From the NCBI RefSeq assembly GCF_022346995.1, contig NZ_JAKRNM010000001.1, positions 806,001-870,000 of the forward strand: a DNA stretch of 64,000 nucleotides. The letters run 5' to 3'. The notes beneath the pieces are model-generated. The model made no database searches. It was not told where the DNA came from and was given only the letters and a program-made list of their open reading frames with translations. Of this stretch, positions 1-8,382 are shown piece by piece. Origin of the DNA: Paenibacillus sp. ACRRY (lineage in GTDB: Bacteria > Bacillota > Bacilli > Paenibacillales > Paenibacillaceae). The translations under genes and the position numbers were made by a program. Each line of letters opens with the position of its first letter. Positions within the stretch are counted from its first letter, which is position 1.

Positions 1-1
1 A

Positions 2-397
2 CTTGTCACTGAAAGCATGATCAAGGAGATGGAGCCCGGCTCTGTAGTGGTCGATGTTGCCATTGATCAGGGAGGGTCCATTGAAACGGTTGACCATACA
101 ACCACCCACGATCAGCCTACTTACGTGAAGCATGGTGTAATTCATTATTCTGTGGCCAACATGCCTGGAGCTGTCGCAAGAACTGCGACCTATGCTTTGA
201 CGAATGCAACAAGTCAATACGGGCTGTTTATTGCGAATCAGGGATTTGAACAAGCCGTGTTGAACAATCCGGCGGTAGCCAAAGGGGTTAATACGTTTAA
301 GGGCGAGGTTACATTCCATGCTGTAGCACAAGCCATGAATTTGTCATTTACGCCTCTTGAGACGATGATCACGAAAGAAGTCATAGCAGTATCTTAA
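2..397 (+). CDS. ald: Alanine dehydrogenase, C-terminal part (cut by window edge)
   Basis: Only the last ~130 residues are in the window; the reading frame is open to the left edge. The visible part matches the C-terminal end of L-alanine dehydrogenase, which converts L-alanine and NAD+ to pyruvate, ammonia and NADH in the cytoplasm. The recognisable stretch is the [19 protein letters not shown] segment followed by [20 protein letters not shown], both highly conserved in this family. The gene ends 23 bases before the aminotransferase that follows, so the two may be co-transcribed, which would suit a shared role in amino-group or alanine metabolism (inference). Confidence 0.93.
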   Translation, partial: LVTESMIKEMEPGSVVVDVAIDQGGSIETVDHTTTHDQPTYVKHGVIHYSVANMPGAVARTATYALTNATSQYGLFIANQGFEQAVLNNPAVAKGVNTFKGEVTFHAVAQAMNLSFTPLETMITKEVIAVS

Positions 398-420
398 TTC
401 ATTCCGGGGGAGGAAATGAC

Positions 421-1773
421 TTGAAAACAAAAGAAGAGACACGTACATTGATTGAGAAAGATCAGCAGCATTTATGGCATGCACTCTATAAAGACATAGA
501 GGGAGCCAATCCTGTCATTGCGGCATCCGGCGAAGGCTCCTGGTTCACGGATATAGACGGCAATCGCTATTTCGATGGAGTCTCGGGATTATGGTGCTTA
601 AATCTTGGGCATGGACGCAAGGAAATCGCCGATGCCGCAGCAGCGCAAATGATGAAATTGTCCTATTCGCCCTTAACCATAAGTCACGAGCCTGCCATCG
701 AGCTTGCGGCAAAAATCAGTGAATTGTTGGGTGGGGGAGATTATAAAACCTTTTTCTCCAACAGTGGATCAGAGGCGAATGAGACCGCGTTCAAAATTGC
801 ACGTCAATACCATGCGCAAAACGGCAATCCCGGGAAATATAAATTCATCTCCAGATATCGGGCTTACCATGGCAATACGTTAGGGGCATTAAGTGCAACC
901 GCTCAAGCCAATCGTCGGCATCGGTACGACCCTCCTGCGCCAGGATTCCTGCATGTACAGCCTCCGTATCGTTACCGGTCGCCATTCGGGGATACACCGG
1001 AGGCGGATATCATCGCTGCAAATATGCTGGAGGAAATGATCGTCTGGGAGGGAGCAGATAGCGTCGCAGGTGTCATCATGGAACCTTTCATTTCTGGTGG
1101 CGGGGTTATTATTCCATCTGACGGTTATTTGCAACGTGTCGCCGAGATTTGTGAGAAATACGATGTACTGCTCATTATGGATGAAGTGGTTTCGGGTTAT
1201 GGTCGCACGGGCAAAATGTTCGGCTTTATGCATTACGAGGGCGTTCAGCCAGACATCATCACGATGGCAAAAGGGCTGACAAGCGGGTATTTGCCGCTTG
1301 GAGCAACGGCGGTGAAAGCGGAAATCTACGAGTGCTTCAAAGGCTCCGGGCATAACAATCAGTTCCGGCACGTCTCCACCTATGGTGGACACCCGGCTTC
1401 CTGTGCGGTAGCACTCAAAAACATAGAGATCATAGAACGGGAGAATATTGTTGCCAAAGTCGAATATCAGAGCCATGAAATATTAAGCGAATTGCATACA
1501 CTTGTTGCTCACGCCCGAGTAGGCGATGTTCGTGGAGTAGGTTTCCTGTACGGTATTGAACTCGTTGAAGATAAAGAAACGAAAGTCCCTGCATCCGATG
1601 CCTTTGTTGGCTCAATTATTGCAGCTTGCAAGCAAAAAGGGGTTATCATCGGAAGAAACGGAGACACCATCCCGGGCTTCAGCAATGTCCTGATTATTGC
1701 TCCGCCACTCTCCTCAACAGAGGAGGACCTCACGTTTTTGGTGGAAACGGTGAAGGAAGCGTTCGGGATGTAA
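421..1773 (+). CDS. Class III PLP-dependent aminotransferase (omega-amino acid/beta-alanine:pyruvate type)
   Basis: A full-length (450 residue) class III aminotransferase. It starts with TTG at 421, preceded by GGGGGAGGAA. PLP-binding features are visible: the glycine-rich NSGSEANETA segment near residue 118, the Asp254-Glu255 pair in LIMDEVVSGYGRTG that contacts the PLP ring nitrogen, and Lys284 in MAKGLTSGY, the Schiff-base lysine. Family members transfer an amino group from omega-amino acids or amines to pyruvate or another keto acid; the exact substrate cannot be read from sequence. It sits directly downstream of alanine dehydrogenase, which would turn over the alanine formed if pyruvate is the acceptor (inference). 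Confidence 0.9.
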   Translation: MKTKEETRTLIEKDQQHLWHALYKDIEGANPVIAASGEGSWFTDIDGNRYFDGVSGLWCLNLGHGRKEIADAAAAQMMKLSYSPLTISHEPAIELAAKISELLGGGDYKTFFSNSGSEANETAFKIARQYHAQNGNPGKYKFISRYRAYHGNTLGALSATAQANRRHRYDPPAPGFLHVQPPYRYRSPFGDTPEADIIAANMLEEMIVWEGADSVAGVIMEPFISGGGVIIPSDGYLQRVAEICEKYDVLLIMDEVVSGYGRTGKMFGFMHYEGVQPDIITMAKGLTSGYLPLGATAVKAEIYECFKGSGHNNQFRHVSTYGGHPASCAVALKNIEIIERENIVAKVEYQSHEILSELHTLVAHARVGDVRGVGFLYGIELVEDKETKVPASDAFVGSIIAACKQKGVIIGRNGDTIPGFSNVLIIAPPLSSTEEDLTFLVETVKEAFGM

Positions 1774-1885
1774 CAGCACGAACCCCTTATAATGTTAAGG
1801 CAGCCCAATCCTTTGAACTGCACCTCCGATTGTTAAGTTGTCCAACAATTGGGGAGCAGTTCATATGTATGATTGGCTGCTTTTG

Positions 1886-1911
1886 TTCAACTAACGGGCA
1901 GGATAGTTGAA
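1886..1911. repeat. Palindromic repeat with CTAACGGGCAGG core
   Basis: An inverted repeat with arms TTCAACTA and TAGTTGAA around ACGGGCAGGA. The core CTAACGGG(CAG) recurs in this window near 7983, 8793, 54626, 57429 and 59397, always between genes or at the end of a damaged one. The rest of the 1774-2020 gap holds no gene; GGTATAATTTC at 1918-1928 could be a -10 element but has no clear -35. Confidence 0.6.
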
Positions 1912-2020
1912 TTGATAGGGTATAATTTCACTAGAAACTCTAGGTCTTACAAGCCAGGTGAGTCAGACGGATAGCAGCTTGTGTGGGTTTGAAGGTAATT
2001 CATTTCATTAATAGAATGTG

Positions 2021-2884
2021 TTACGTAACGGTGATCGTTCCATAATACATGTACATACCGCAATTGAATTGATATTTTCCAGGTTTCAAATCATTTAAAG
2101 TCACGAAGTTATCTCCCTTTTCGAGATACACATCTAATCCTAAATCGGTAGATTCAATGCTCCGTATACAAGTATAACCTGAGTGTTTTATGAAATTTAT
2201 TTTTGTTGGAACACCTGCTTTTATCACTATATTTTCATGACTGAAGCCTTTAGATGTTACATCAATTGAAACAATTTGATATCCTGTATTTTCTTGAACG
2301 ATACTTTGATCACTTGATTGTAAGTTTTGTGGTTGAATTGCAGTGGTTTGGTTATCGTATAACTGAAAAAACAGTAGTATCCCGATCGAAAGGGTTCCAA
2401 AACCAACCATAAGTATACCTGAAATAAATGGTAAACCAATTCCATTTTTCTTGGTTTCATGAGTTTGGTCCGTTTCTTGATTGGCCAATTGGAGAACAAC
2501 GCTCAAAATAAAAATAAAAAGGATATCAATAAACAACACCATGATATAAGAAAAACTCACCATGGCCCCAAGCATTGCACCCATCAATCCACCCATGATT
2601 CCTGCAAGCATTCCATCCAAAGCAGCCATTAAACTTACAGGTTTTCCGATAAAGTATCCCACTCCCAAACCAAACAAAATGGCAATTATTGAAGGGACTT
2701 CTAAACTATATTGAAACACTATGCCAAATTGAAAACCGAGGGCAAGACTAGATATCATACCAACGGTCATAGCAATCATCATTCCAGCCATACCTGCAAG
2801 TTTCTCTTTTCGTTTGAAGGTAACGAAACCAATGTATCCAGTGAATAATACAATCATAATTATACTTATTATTGTTAAGATCAC
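2021..2884 (-). CDS. Membrane protein with C-terminal cupredoxin-like domain
   Basis: A 287-residue protein starting at GTG (2884), behind AAGGGGGG with 8-base spacing. The first ~160 residues hold five or six hydrophobic spans rich in Gly/Met/Ala (for example GMMIAMTVGMISSLALG and MLAGIMGGLMGAMLGAMVSF). The last ~95 residues look like an extracytoplasmic cupredoxin: HSGYTC near residue 235 and FNCGMYMYYG at the end supply His, Cys and Met candidates for a copper site. The arrangement (membrane anchor plus cupredoxin) and the nearby heavy-metal ATPase suggest a role in copper or metal handling outside the membrane, but no function is proven. A shorter ORF in another frame of the same strand is a shadow. 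Confidence 0.7.
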   Translation of the reverse strand: MILTIISIIMIVLFTGYIGFVTFKRKEKLAGMAGMMIAMTVGMISSLALGFQFGIVFQYSLEVPSIIAILFGLGVGYFIGKPVSLMAALDGMLAGIMGGLMGAMLGAMVSFSYIMVLFIDILFIFILSVVLQLANQETDQTHETKKNGIGLPFISGILMVGFGTLSIGILLFFQLYDNQTTAIQPQNLQSSDQSIVQENTGYQIVSIDVTSKGFSHENIVIKAGVPTKINFIKHSGYTCIRSIESTDLGLDVYLEKGDNFVTLNDLKPGKYQFNCGMYMYYGTITVT

Positions 2885-2981
2885 TTTTTTAACCCCCCTT
2901 AATATCTGGTGACTGAGTTCGGCCTATCTATTCAATGTAAAAAATCAATCTGAAAATATATAAAAATTTATATAGTTATGT

Positions 2982-3016
2982 ACTACATATTGTAGTGTAA
3001 TTATTGTAATTACAAT
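2982..3016. promoter_or_regulatory. Two adjacent inverted repeats upstream of the cupredoxin gene
   Basis: ACTACA-TAT-TGTAGT at 2982-2996 and the perfect palindrome ATTGTAATTACAAT at 3003-3016 lie ~100-130 bases upstream of the GTG start at 2884. The first resembles the TACA...TGTA half-site pattern used by BlaI/MecI/CopY-type repressors. No such repressor is encoded in the window, so this is a suggestion only. The remaining 3017-3185 stretch is AT-rich and has no gene. Confidence 0.35.
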
Positions 3017-3185
3017 AGATCAAATTTTAATAATTCAGTAATTGTTCATACATTTATGGCGAAATTGGTCTGAAAGCGAAACTCAAGTATTTGATGTGCA
3101 ATGAGGATTATTCGAAGAATGTAAAGTAGCACTTATAATCCGGCCCAATAATGACCCGGTTACAAACTTAGGGCGAGGCTTTTGT

Positions 3186-4214
3186 TTATTTTAGTTGGCT
3201 CACAATATATTCTGCATCTGCGCCAACACCTCCAATCAGAGCCGAGCCTCTGGATGACTGCCACGGCATTCCTAGAAAAAACAACCCTTGAACATCACTT
3301 ACGCCTCTTTGATGCTGGACACCGCCTTTTTCATTGAATAGCGTTTTTTCTTTGATCTAGGTGTAGTCTGTACGAAAACCGGTAGCCCATATCACATTAT
3401 CAATCTGCAATTTGCTGCCATCTTCGAACTGCACATGTCGATCCTTCACTTGAACTGCCCGTGGCACAAGTTTAATTTTTTTATTGCGGATCATCTTTTT
3501 TAGGTCTTTACCAAAAATAGGGTCCGATTTCTTTTGAATAAACTTGCCCAATTTGCTTTCGGCACTGACATTCATGATCCCCAATTTTCTGAACCAAGAA
3601 AAAATGCTCGTTCCCATGACTTGCAAAGGCATGAAGTGTAATGGACGACCAACAGATAAAAAAATGTCCCGCTCCTTGGCCAATTCCACCGCAATTTGTG
3701 CTCCTGAGTTTCCGGCACCAACAACGATAACAGTTCCTTTGTTCAATTGTTTGGGATGAGCGTACGCCGAAGTATGAACCTGAAGTACGCTTTTATACAG
3801 TTGATCAGTAGCTAAAGGTATGTAAGGTGATTGAAACGGGCCTGTGGCTACAATGACATTAGTTGCTTTTAACATTCCCTTGGTTGTATACACATCGAAA
3901 CTTTGCTCGGCTGATTCAAGTGAAACCACTTCGGTAGATAGCTGAATTGGTAACGTAAAGGTAGTAGCATAGTAAGTCGAAATTTCATCCTTAGTTGCGT
4001 ATCCGTTCGGATCGCCTTCTAGCGGCAAGCCTGGTAGTGAACTGTAGGATCTTGGTGTAAACAACGTTAAACTATCATAGCGTTGTCTCCATGATTCTCC
4101 TATCCGATTAGATTTGTCAATTAATAAAAATCGAAGTTTTCGATTCTTCAAAAAATATGCTGCGGCAAGACCAGCCTGTCCCGCACCAATAACAATGACA
4201 TCGTAAGGTTTCAT
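3186..4214 (-). pseudogene. FAD/NAD(P)-dependent flavoprotein monooxygenase (CzcO/ArsO-like) interrupted by an in-frame amber codon
   Basis: Reads as a COG2072-type flavoprotein. The N-terminal FAD motif GAGQAGLAAAY (residue ~11) and the NAD(P)H motif VVGAGNSGAQIA (~165) are intact, as is ATGFRTDY near residue 280. After DYT (residue 285) a TAG at 3357-3359 ends the frame. Reading on in the same frame gives a further 56 codons ending at TAA 3186-3188, with the typical family tail, including GLFFLGMPWQSSRGSALIGG. The intact protein would be ~342 residues. Relatives often have Trp at the stop position (TGG to TAG), so this looks like one point mutation. The 285-residue product would lack the C-terminal substrate/FAD lid. 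The start ATG 4214 follows GGGAGAGG. The gene diverges from cadA, as flavoproteins of this type often do beside metal or arsenic resistance genes. Confidence 0.82.
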
Positions 4215-4315
4215 TATAATCCTCTCCCTATAACCGAGTTATCTAAAATGCATGTTCGAATTCGGTGAAGACGTATATTCGCAAACAAGAATGAGGTTAA
4301 TGCTGGATTTCAGCA

Positions 4316-4353
4316 TTGACCTTTACATTAGTGAATGCTAATATGACTAACAT
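4316..4353 (+). promoter_or_regulatory. cadA promoter with overlapping CmtR-type operator
   Basis: A SigA-type promoter TTGACC (4316-4321), 17-base spacer, TAATAT (4339-4344). The word ATGCTAA at 4335-4341 overlaps the -10 box, followed by a weaker partner CTAACAT (4347-4353). A second dyad ATTAG...CTAAT surrounds the same spot. The same ATGCTAA word, in the same place relative to the -10 box, occurs at the promoter of the downstream ArsR-family gene, so both are probably repressed by that protein until metal binds it. Confidence 0.7.
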
Positions 4354-4425
4354 ATTAATAAATACTAATATATATTGCAATACTTTTCCGTATACGAATT
4401 CGAGTAAAGAATCGGAGTGATTGAT

Positions 4426-7089
4426 ATGTCTGAAGGTAAACATCAGGATTTCTGCTGTTCTGAAACAGGTGGATGCACTTTATCAGAAAAGGAATTGGGG
4501 ACAGCGCAGAAGGATCAGCAAGATAGTTGTGTTTCAAGCCCTTCCTGTAACGATTCCGTCGAAACTAGTGTGAAGCCAAGTACACAGTTTAAGCAACAAA
4601 TTCAGTTCACGATGACTTCAAAACCAGTGAAAAAAGATGATTGCTGCACGGACACGGACGAACCAAACTGCTGCAGCGCAGGGGAAGAAAATAGTAAAGC
4701 AGACTCTTGTTGTCCCAGCACTACATCATCCGTTCCCATTACATCCGTGTCCAATCCGAAAGCCAATCCAGGTCAGACGTTCCAATATTGGGTGCAGGGT
4801 ATGGACTGTTCTTCTTGTGCGGAAACGATTCAAAAAAGCATCGCCCGCATGGAAGGTACAGAAGAGGTACAAGTGAATTTCAGCACGGCCAAGATGAGTG
4901 TTACTATCTCTGATCCAACCATTGGAGATCAGATTGAATCCCAAGTCAAAAAATTGGGGTATACCATTGAACCCATCGCTTCGAGGCAAACCGGTCAGAC
5001 CTACGTCATTGATGGCATGGATTGTGGGGCTTGTGCAATAACCTTGGAAAAACATATGCTTAAGTTTCCCGAAGTCCGGGAAGTTAACGTTAACTTCTCC
5101 ACGGGGAAGATGCGGATCGATCATGATTTAACGAATGATCAAGTGAAAGAAGAGGTATCCAAAGCGGGCTTCAAAGCTTTGTTGTCTAGCAGTAAACACA
5201 ATTCATCTGAAGCGGTGGAAGAGAACCTAAAGAAGCCCATACCTGCAACATTATACTCCGGTATATTTTTGTTAATGGGATTTGTAGGATCGTATAGCCA
5301 TGTATCCGAATGGATTATTACATTGCTTTATGCTGCGGCTATCATTATTGGGGGCTATAAACCTGCCCGAAGTGCCTATTATGCCGTACGCAGCGCTTCA
5401 CTGGATATGAACGTTCTGATGACCGTGGCCGCTTTAGGCGCCGCACTGATTGGCGAATGGTTTGAAGGTACCACGGTTGTTTTCTTATTCTCATTAGGAA
5501 ACACCCTTCAAAATAGAGCGATTGAAAAAACAAGAAAATCCATTCGAGGCCTCATGAATCTGGCTCCTCCCGAAGCATGGATCAAGCAAGGGCAACAGCT
5601 GGTACGCACGTCCGTGGAAGACATTCAGATTGGGGATGTCATCGTCATCAAACCTGGTGAAAAGATACCGTTGGATGGCGAAGTAACACGTGGTCACTCA
5701 GCAGTCAATCAGTCTCCCATTACCGGCGAATCTGTACCGGTTGATAAGGAACCAGGTCATGTTGTGTATGCAGGTACGGTAAATGAGAGTGGTTCTCTTG
5801 ATGTCAAGGTCACCAAACTGGTGGAAGATACGACGATTGCGAGAATCATTCACTTAGTAGAGGAAGCCCAAGAGAAGAAAGCACCTTCTCAAGCCTTCGT
5901 CGACCGTTTTGCTAAAATTTATACCCCCATCATGTTTGCTATCGCACTGCTCATGATGTTGATTCCTCCTCTGTTTGGATGGGGCACATGGGGGGATTGG
6001 TTCTACCGTGGGCTGGAGCTGTTGGTCGTCGCCTGTCCTTGTGCGCTTGTCATCTCTACTCCGGTCGCCATCGTGTCCGCAATCGGGAATGCAGCCAAAA
6101 ATGGTGTGTTGATCAAGGGAGGAACATTCCTGGAGGTTGCTGGTTCGATCAAGGCCATTGCCTTTGACAAAACGGGAACATTGACTGAGGGCAAACCTAA
6201 AGTATCTGCGGTATATACGCAACACGGGGTTTCGGAAGAAGATTTACTCCGCATTGCTTTAACGATTGAAGAGCACTCACAACATCCTATCGCATCTGCC
6301 ATCGTGGAGCACGCCAAACAGCAGGAATTATCCGCACTTCAAGGTGAACGATATGGTGCACTCGTGGGTAAAGGGGCACATGCAACCATTCAAGGCATCG
6401 AATATTTCGCAGGTAATCCGAAGCTATTCCAAGACATGAGTGTATCCATGGAGCATCTGGAAGACCAGGCTTCCCAGCTTCAACAAGAAGGAAACACCTT
6501 GATTTTGGTGGGCACGACATCGGAACTTCTTGGCATGATTGCCGTGTCTGATTCCATTCGACACACCACAGTCACCACGATGCAAGCACTGAAACAGTCG
6601 GGCATTGAGCAAGTCGTCATGCTTACGGGAGACAACGAGGGTACGGCATGTAAAATTGCTAAAGAAGCGGGTCTTGATCGTTATTTTGCTGATTTGCTTC
6701 CCGAAGATAAGGTATCCGCAGTAGAACAACTTCAACAAGAAGGCAAACTCGTCGCTATGGTAGGAGACGGGATTAATGATGCTCCCGCACTGGCTACAGC
6801 CAATTTAGGCATCGCCATGGGCGGAGCGGGCACGGATACGGCCATGGAAACGGCAGATATTGTCCTGATGGCTGATAATCTGGATAAACTCCCTCATACG
6901 ATGAAACTTAGTCGCAAAGCCCTTCGAATCATTAAGCAGAACATTTGGTTTTCATTGTTGGTTAAAGTTGTGGCTTTATCATTCATCTTCCCTGGCTGGT
7001 TAACCTTATGGGCTGCCGTAATGAGTGACACAGGTGCGGCGTTGCTGGTCATTTTGAACAGCATGAGATTGTTGCGCATGAAAGGTTAA
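4426..7089 (+). CDS. cadA: Cadmium/zinc-type P1B heavy-metal-translocating ATPase
   Basis: Exports soft divalent metals (Cd2+, Zn2+, Pb2+) across the cytoplasmic membrane using ATP. From the ATG at 4426 (GGAG 8 bases upstream; an in-frame GTG at 4417 is an alternative) the protein is 887 residues. Order: a Cys-rich N-terminal tail with several CC pairs (residues ~5-100); a first HMA domain with GMDCSSC (Cys128, Cys131); a second HMA domain with GMDCGAC (Cys200, Cys203); membrane helices from ~285; the transport motif CPC (Cys537-Pro-Cys539); the phosphorylation site DKTGT (Asp581); and the hinge motif GDGINDAP (~780). The CPC motif and DKTGT are intact, so it should be active. The Cys-rich tail is longer than in most family members and may buffer metal (inference). 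Confidence 0.93.
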   Translation: MSEGKHQDFCCSETGGCTLSEKELGTAQKDQQDSCVSSPSCNDSVETSVKPSTQFKQQIQFTMTSKPVKKDDCCTDTDEPNCCSAGEENSKADSCCPSTTSSVPITSVSNPKANPGQTFQYWVQGMDCSSCAETIQKSIARMEGTEEVQVNFSTAKMSVTISDPTIGDQIESQVKKLGYTIEPIASRQTGQTYVIDGMDCGACAITLEKHMLKFPEVREVNVNFSTGKMRIDHDLTNDQVKEEVSKAGFKALLSSSKHNSSEAVEENLKKPIPATLYSGIFLLMGFVGSYSHVSEWIITLLYAAAIIIGGYKPARSAYYAVRSASLDMNVLMTVAALGAALIGEWFEGTTVVFLFSLGNTLQNRAIEKTRKSIRGLMNLAPPEAWIKQGQQLVRTSVEDIQIGDVIVIKPGEKIPLDGEVTRGHSAVNQSPITGESVPVDKEPGHVVYAGTVNESGSLDVKVTKLVEDTTIARIIHLVEEAQEKKAPSQAFVDRFAKIYTPIMFAIALLMMLIPPLFGWGTWGDWFYRGLELLVVACPCALVISTPVAIVSAIGNAAKNGVLIKGGTFLEVAGSIKAIAFDKTGTLTEGKPKVSAVYTQHGVSEEDLLRIALTIEEHSQHPIASAIVEHAKQQELSALQGERYGALVGKGAHATIQGIEYFAGNPKLFQDMSVSMEHLEDQASQLQQEGNTLILVGTTSELLGMIAVSDSIRHTTVTTMQALKQSGIEQVVMLTGDNEGTACKIAKEAGLDRYFADLLPEDKVSAVEQLQQEGKLVAMVGDGINDAPALATANLGIAMGGAGTDTAMETADIVLMADNLDKLPHTMKLSRKALRIIKQNIWFSLLVKVVALSFIFPGWLTLWAAVMSDTGAALLVILNSMRLLRMKG

Positions 7090-7125
7090 GAAGGTTAAGG
7101 TCATTGAGATGAGACAAGGGGTTAA

Positions 7126-7165
7126 TTGAATCTTCTATGTCAAAATGCTAAATTAAAGTTAGCAT
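7126..7165 (+). promoter_or_regulatory. Promoter and operator of the CmtR-like repressor gene
   Basis: TTGAAT (7126-7131), 17 bases, TAAATT (7149-7154). A perfect inverted repeat ATGCTAA-N7-TTAGCAT (7145-7165) overlaps the -10 box. The left arm is identical in sequence and in position relative to the -10 box to that in the cadA promoter, which points to autorepression by the gene product. Confidence 0.72.
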
Positions 7166-7194
7166 CATAAGCGTAAGGCTTGGGGGGATATAGT

Positions 7195-7524
7195 TTGAAT
7201 ACGACCGGTTGCGAAGTAAAAGCCAAATTTATGAGAGGATTCAGTGACAAAACGAGGTTACTGATCTTGGACTCCATACATCAGGAAGAAAAAACAGTTT
7301 CACAAATTGTAGAAGAACTCGGAGGAAACCAATCCAACATTTCGCAGCATCTCGCTTGTTTAAAAGGCTGCGGCATTATTGTAAGTAGACAGGAAGGGAA
7401 GTACATTTACTATTCCTTGAGGAATGAACAGATCAGGGGTCTTCTGCAAGTCATAGATGATGTATATGCCCAAGTAGAGAATGAAGTAGCCTCTTGTGAA
7501 AAAAATGAAGCCTTGAATTTGTAA
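7195..7524 (+). CDS. cmtR: ArsR-family metal-sensing repressor, CmtR-like
   Basis: A winged-helix repressor of the ArsR/SmtB family, 109 residues from the TTG at 7195 (GGGGGGA 6-7 bases upstream). The HTH lies around residues 34-57 (VSQIVEELGG-NQSNISQHLACL). Three cysteines stand where CmtR of Mycobacterium tuberculosis has its Cd/Pb ligands: Cys55 and Cys59 (ACLKGC) in the recognition helix and Cys101 near the C-terminus; the published CmtR ligands are Cys57, Cys61 and Cys102. The CadC-type N-terminal CVC motif is absent. It probably represses itself and cadA through the ATGCTAA sites and releases DNA on binding Cd(II) or Pb(II). Confidence 0.85.
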   Translation: MNTTGCEVKAKFMRGFSDKTRLLILDSIHQEEKTVSQIVEELGGNQSNISQHLACLKGCGIIVSRQEGKYIYYSLRNEQIRGLLQVIDDVYAQVENEVASCEKNEALNL

Positions 7525-7559
7525 ACTGACCGACTTGTATCTATTAGCACATATAACTG

Positions 7560-7593
7560 TAAAAAGCCGATTCCTGTAGGAGTCAGCTTTTCA
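7560..7593 (+). terminator. Rho-independent terminator after the repressor gene
   Basis: An AAAAGC...GCTTTT hairpin with GATTCC/GGAGTC arms and a TGTA loop, ending in TTTTCATTT, 36 bases after the repressor stop. Confidence 0.6.
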
Positions 7594-7615
7594 TTTAATG
7601 AATCTGAAAAATAAA

Positions 7616-7720
7616 TGTCGCGGGGCAAGAACATTGTTCCATTCAAAGTCGCTATGATAGCGGCTTTTTCTGTTTTAAGGAACCAAGTTCTTGTCCCAAG
7701 CTGAGGACAAGAACTTGGTG
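7616..7720. repeat. Composite palindromic repeat, copy A
   Basis: Begins GTCGCGGGGCAAGAACAT, then a terminator-like hairpin GTCGCTA-TGA-TAGCGGC followed by CTTTTTC, then a long perfect hairpin: ACCAAGTTCTTGTCC (7682-7696), loop CAAGCTGA, GGACAAGAACTTGGT (7705-7719). The same order of parts is seen in copies B, C and D. Confidence 0.8.
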
Positions 7721-7799
7721 TCATTTCGGATTAGGATTGTATCATGATGGAGATGCTTCCAGTTGATTAAAAAGAGAAGAACAGAAGACCATATACAAA

Positions 7800-8004
7800 T
7801 GTCGAGGGACAAGAACATATTCCCATTGAAGTCGCTATTTTAGCGGCTTTATTATTTTATCGGTACAAGTTCTTGTCCCAAGCCAAGGACAAGAACTTGT
7901 ACCGATTACCGTATTGGACAAGAACATGTTCCTATTACCGATTAGGCGTGTATCTAATCGTCATCTTGTCCTTCAATTCATTAAACTAACGGGCAGGTTA
8001 GTTT
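7800..8004. repeat. Composite palindromic repeat, copy B (most complete)
   Basis: GTCGAGGGACAAGAACAT at 7801; terminator-like hairpin GTCGCTATTTTAGCGGC (7831-7847); an 18-bp perfect hairpin CGGTACAAGTTCTTGTCC (7861-7878), loop CAAGCCAA, reverse arm 7887-7904; a second GGACAAGAACATGTTCC at 7917; ATTAG...CTAAT; and a final hairpin AAACTAAC-GGGCAG-GTTAGTTT (7983-8004). Copies A and B lie in tandem between the repressor gene and an immunity gene. Confidence 0.85.
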
Positions 8005-8046
8005 TAGAGGAGTATGATAGAATCTAATTAAAAGGAAGGTGGAAAT

Positions 8047-8382
8047 TTGATAGTTCCAGAGTTAAAGTTCACACATGTAATGTCAGAAGAATGGGTTGAT
8101 CTTGAGGAATTTTACGTTTGTATAGATGCCTTTATAGGTGAAGTCGGAAGTAAAGGATCTGAGGTATTTAGATTCTATATTGTCAGCCCTAAGTGGTTAT
8201 TGAAAGCACTAGAAAATTCAGATGAAATTGAACTAGGACGAGGATACTTAATAACAAGTGATTATAGTATTTCAAAAGTAGAGTATCGTATAAAAACAAT
8301 TATAGGAAATTGTCAAAAAACTTCTTGGGATGATGTAATTCATGCCATTTCTCGCTATGCAATATGGGAATCTGAACAATGA
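8047..8382 (+). CDS. Immunity protein 8 (Imm8) family
   Basis: A 111-residue protein with the Imm8 pattern: an acidic beta-strand start, FRFYIVSPKWL near residue 46, GRGYLITSDYS near 74, and a tryptophan-rich end. Imm8 proteins neutralise the C-terminal toxin domains of polymorphic toxins. The start is TTG at 8047, behind AAGGAAGGTGG. No toxin gene is present next to it, so it is an orphan immunity gene that may protect against a neighbouring strain's toxin (inference). It overlaps the next gene by 4 bases (ATGA). Confidence 0.72.
   Translation: MIVPELKFTHVMSEEWVDLEEFYVCIDAFIGEVGSKGSEVFRFYIVSPKWLLKALENSDEIELGRGYLITSDYSISKVEYRIKTIIGNCQKTSWDDVIHAISRYAIWESEQ

Noticed and set aside
889..1476. 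Long open frame on the minus strand within the aminotransferase gene
   Set aside because: It lies fully antisense to a well-conserved enzyme, has no ribosome binding site and no protein-like pattern.
3357..3359. Amber codon read as pyrrolysine or another recoded residue
   Set aside because: Flavoproteins of this family do not use pyrrolysine and no Pyl genes are visible; a nonsense mutation is simpler.
7616..8004. Closely spaced repeats that could suggest a CRISPR array
   Set aside because: The units are self-complementary hairpins of unequal length in only two tandem copies, with no constant-length unique spacers and no cas genes.
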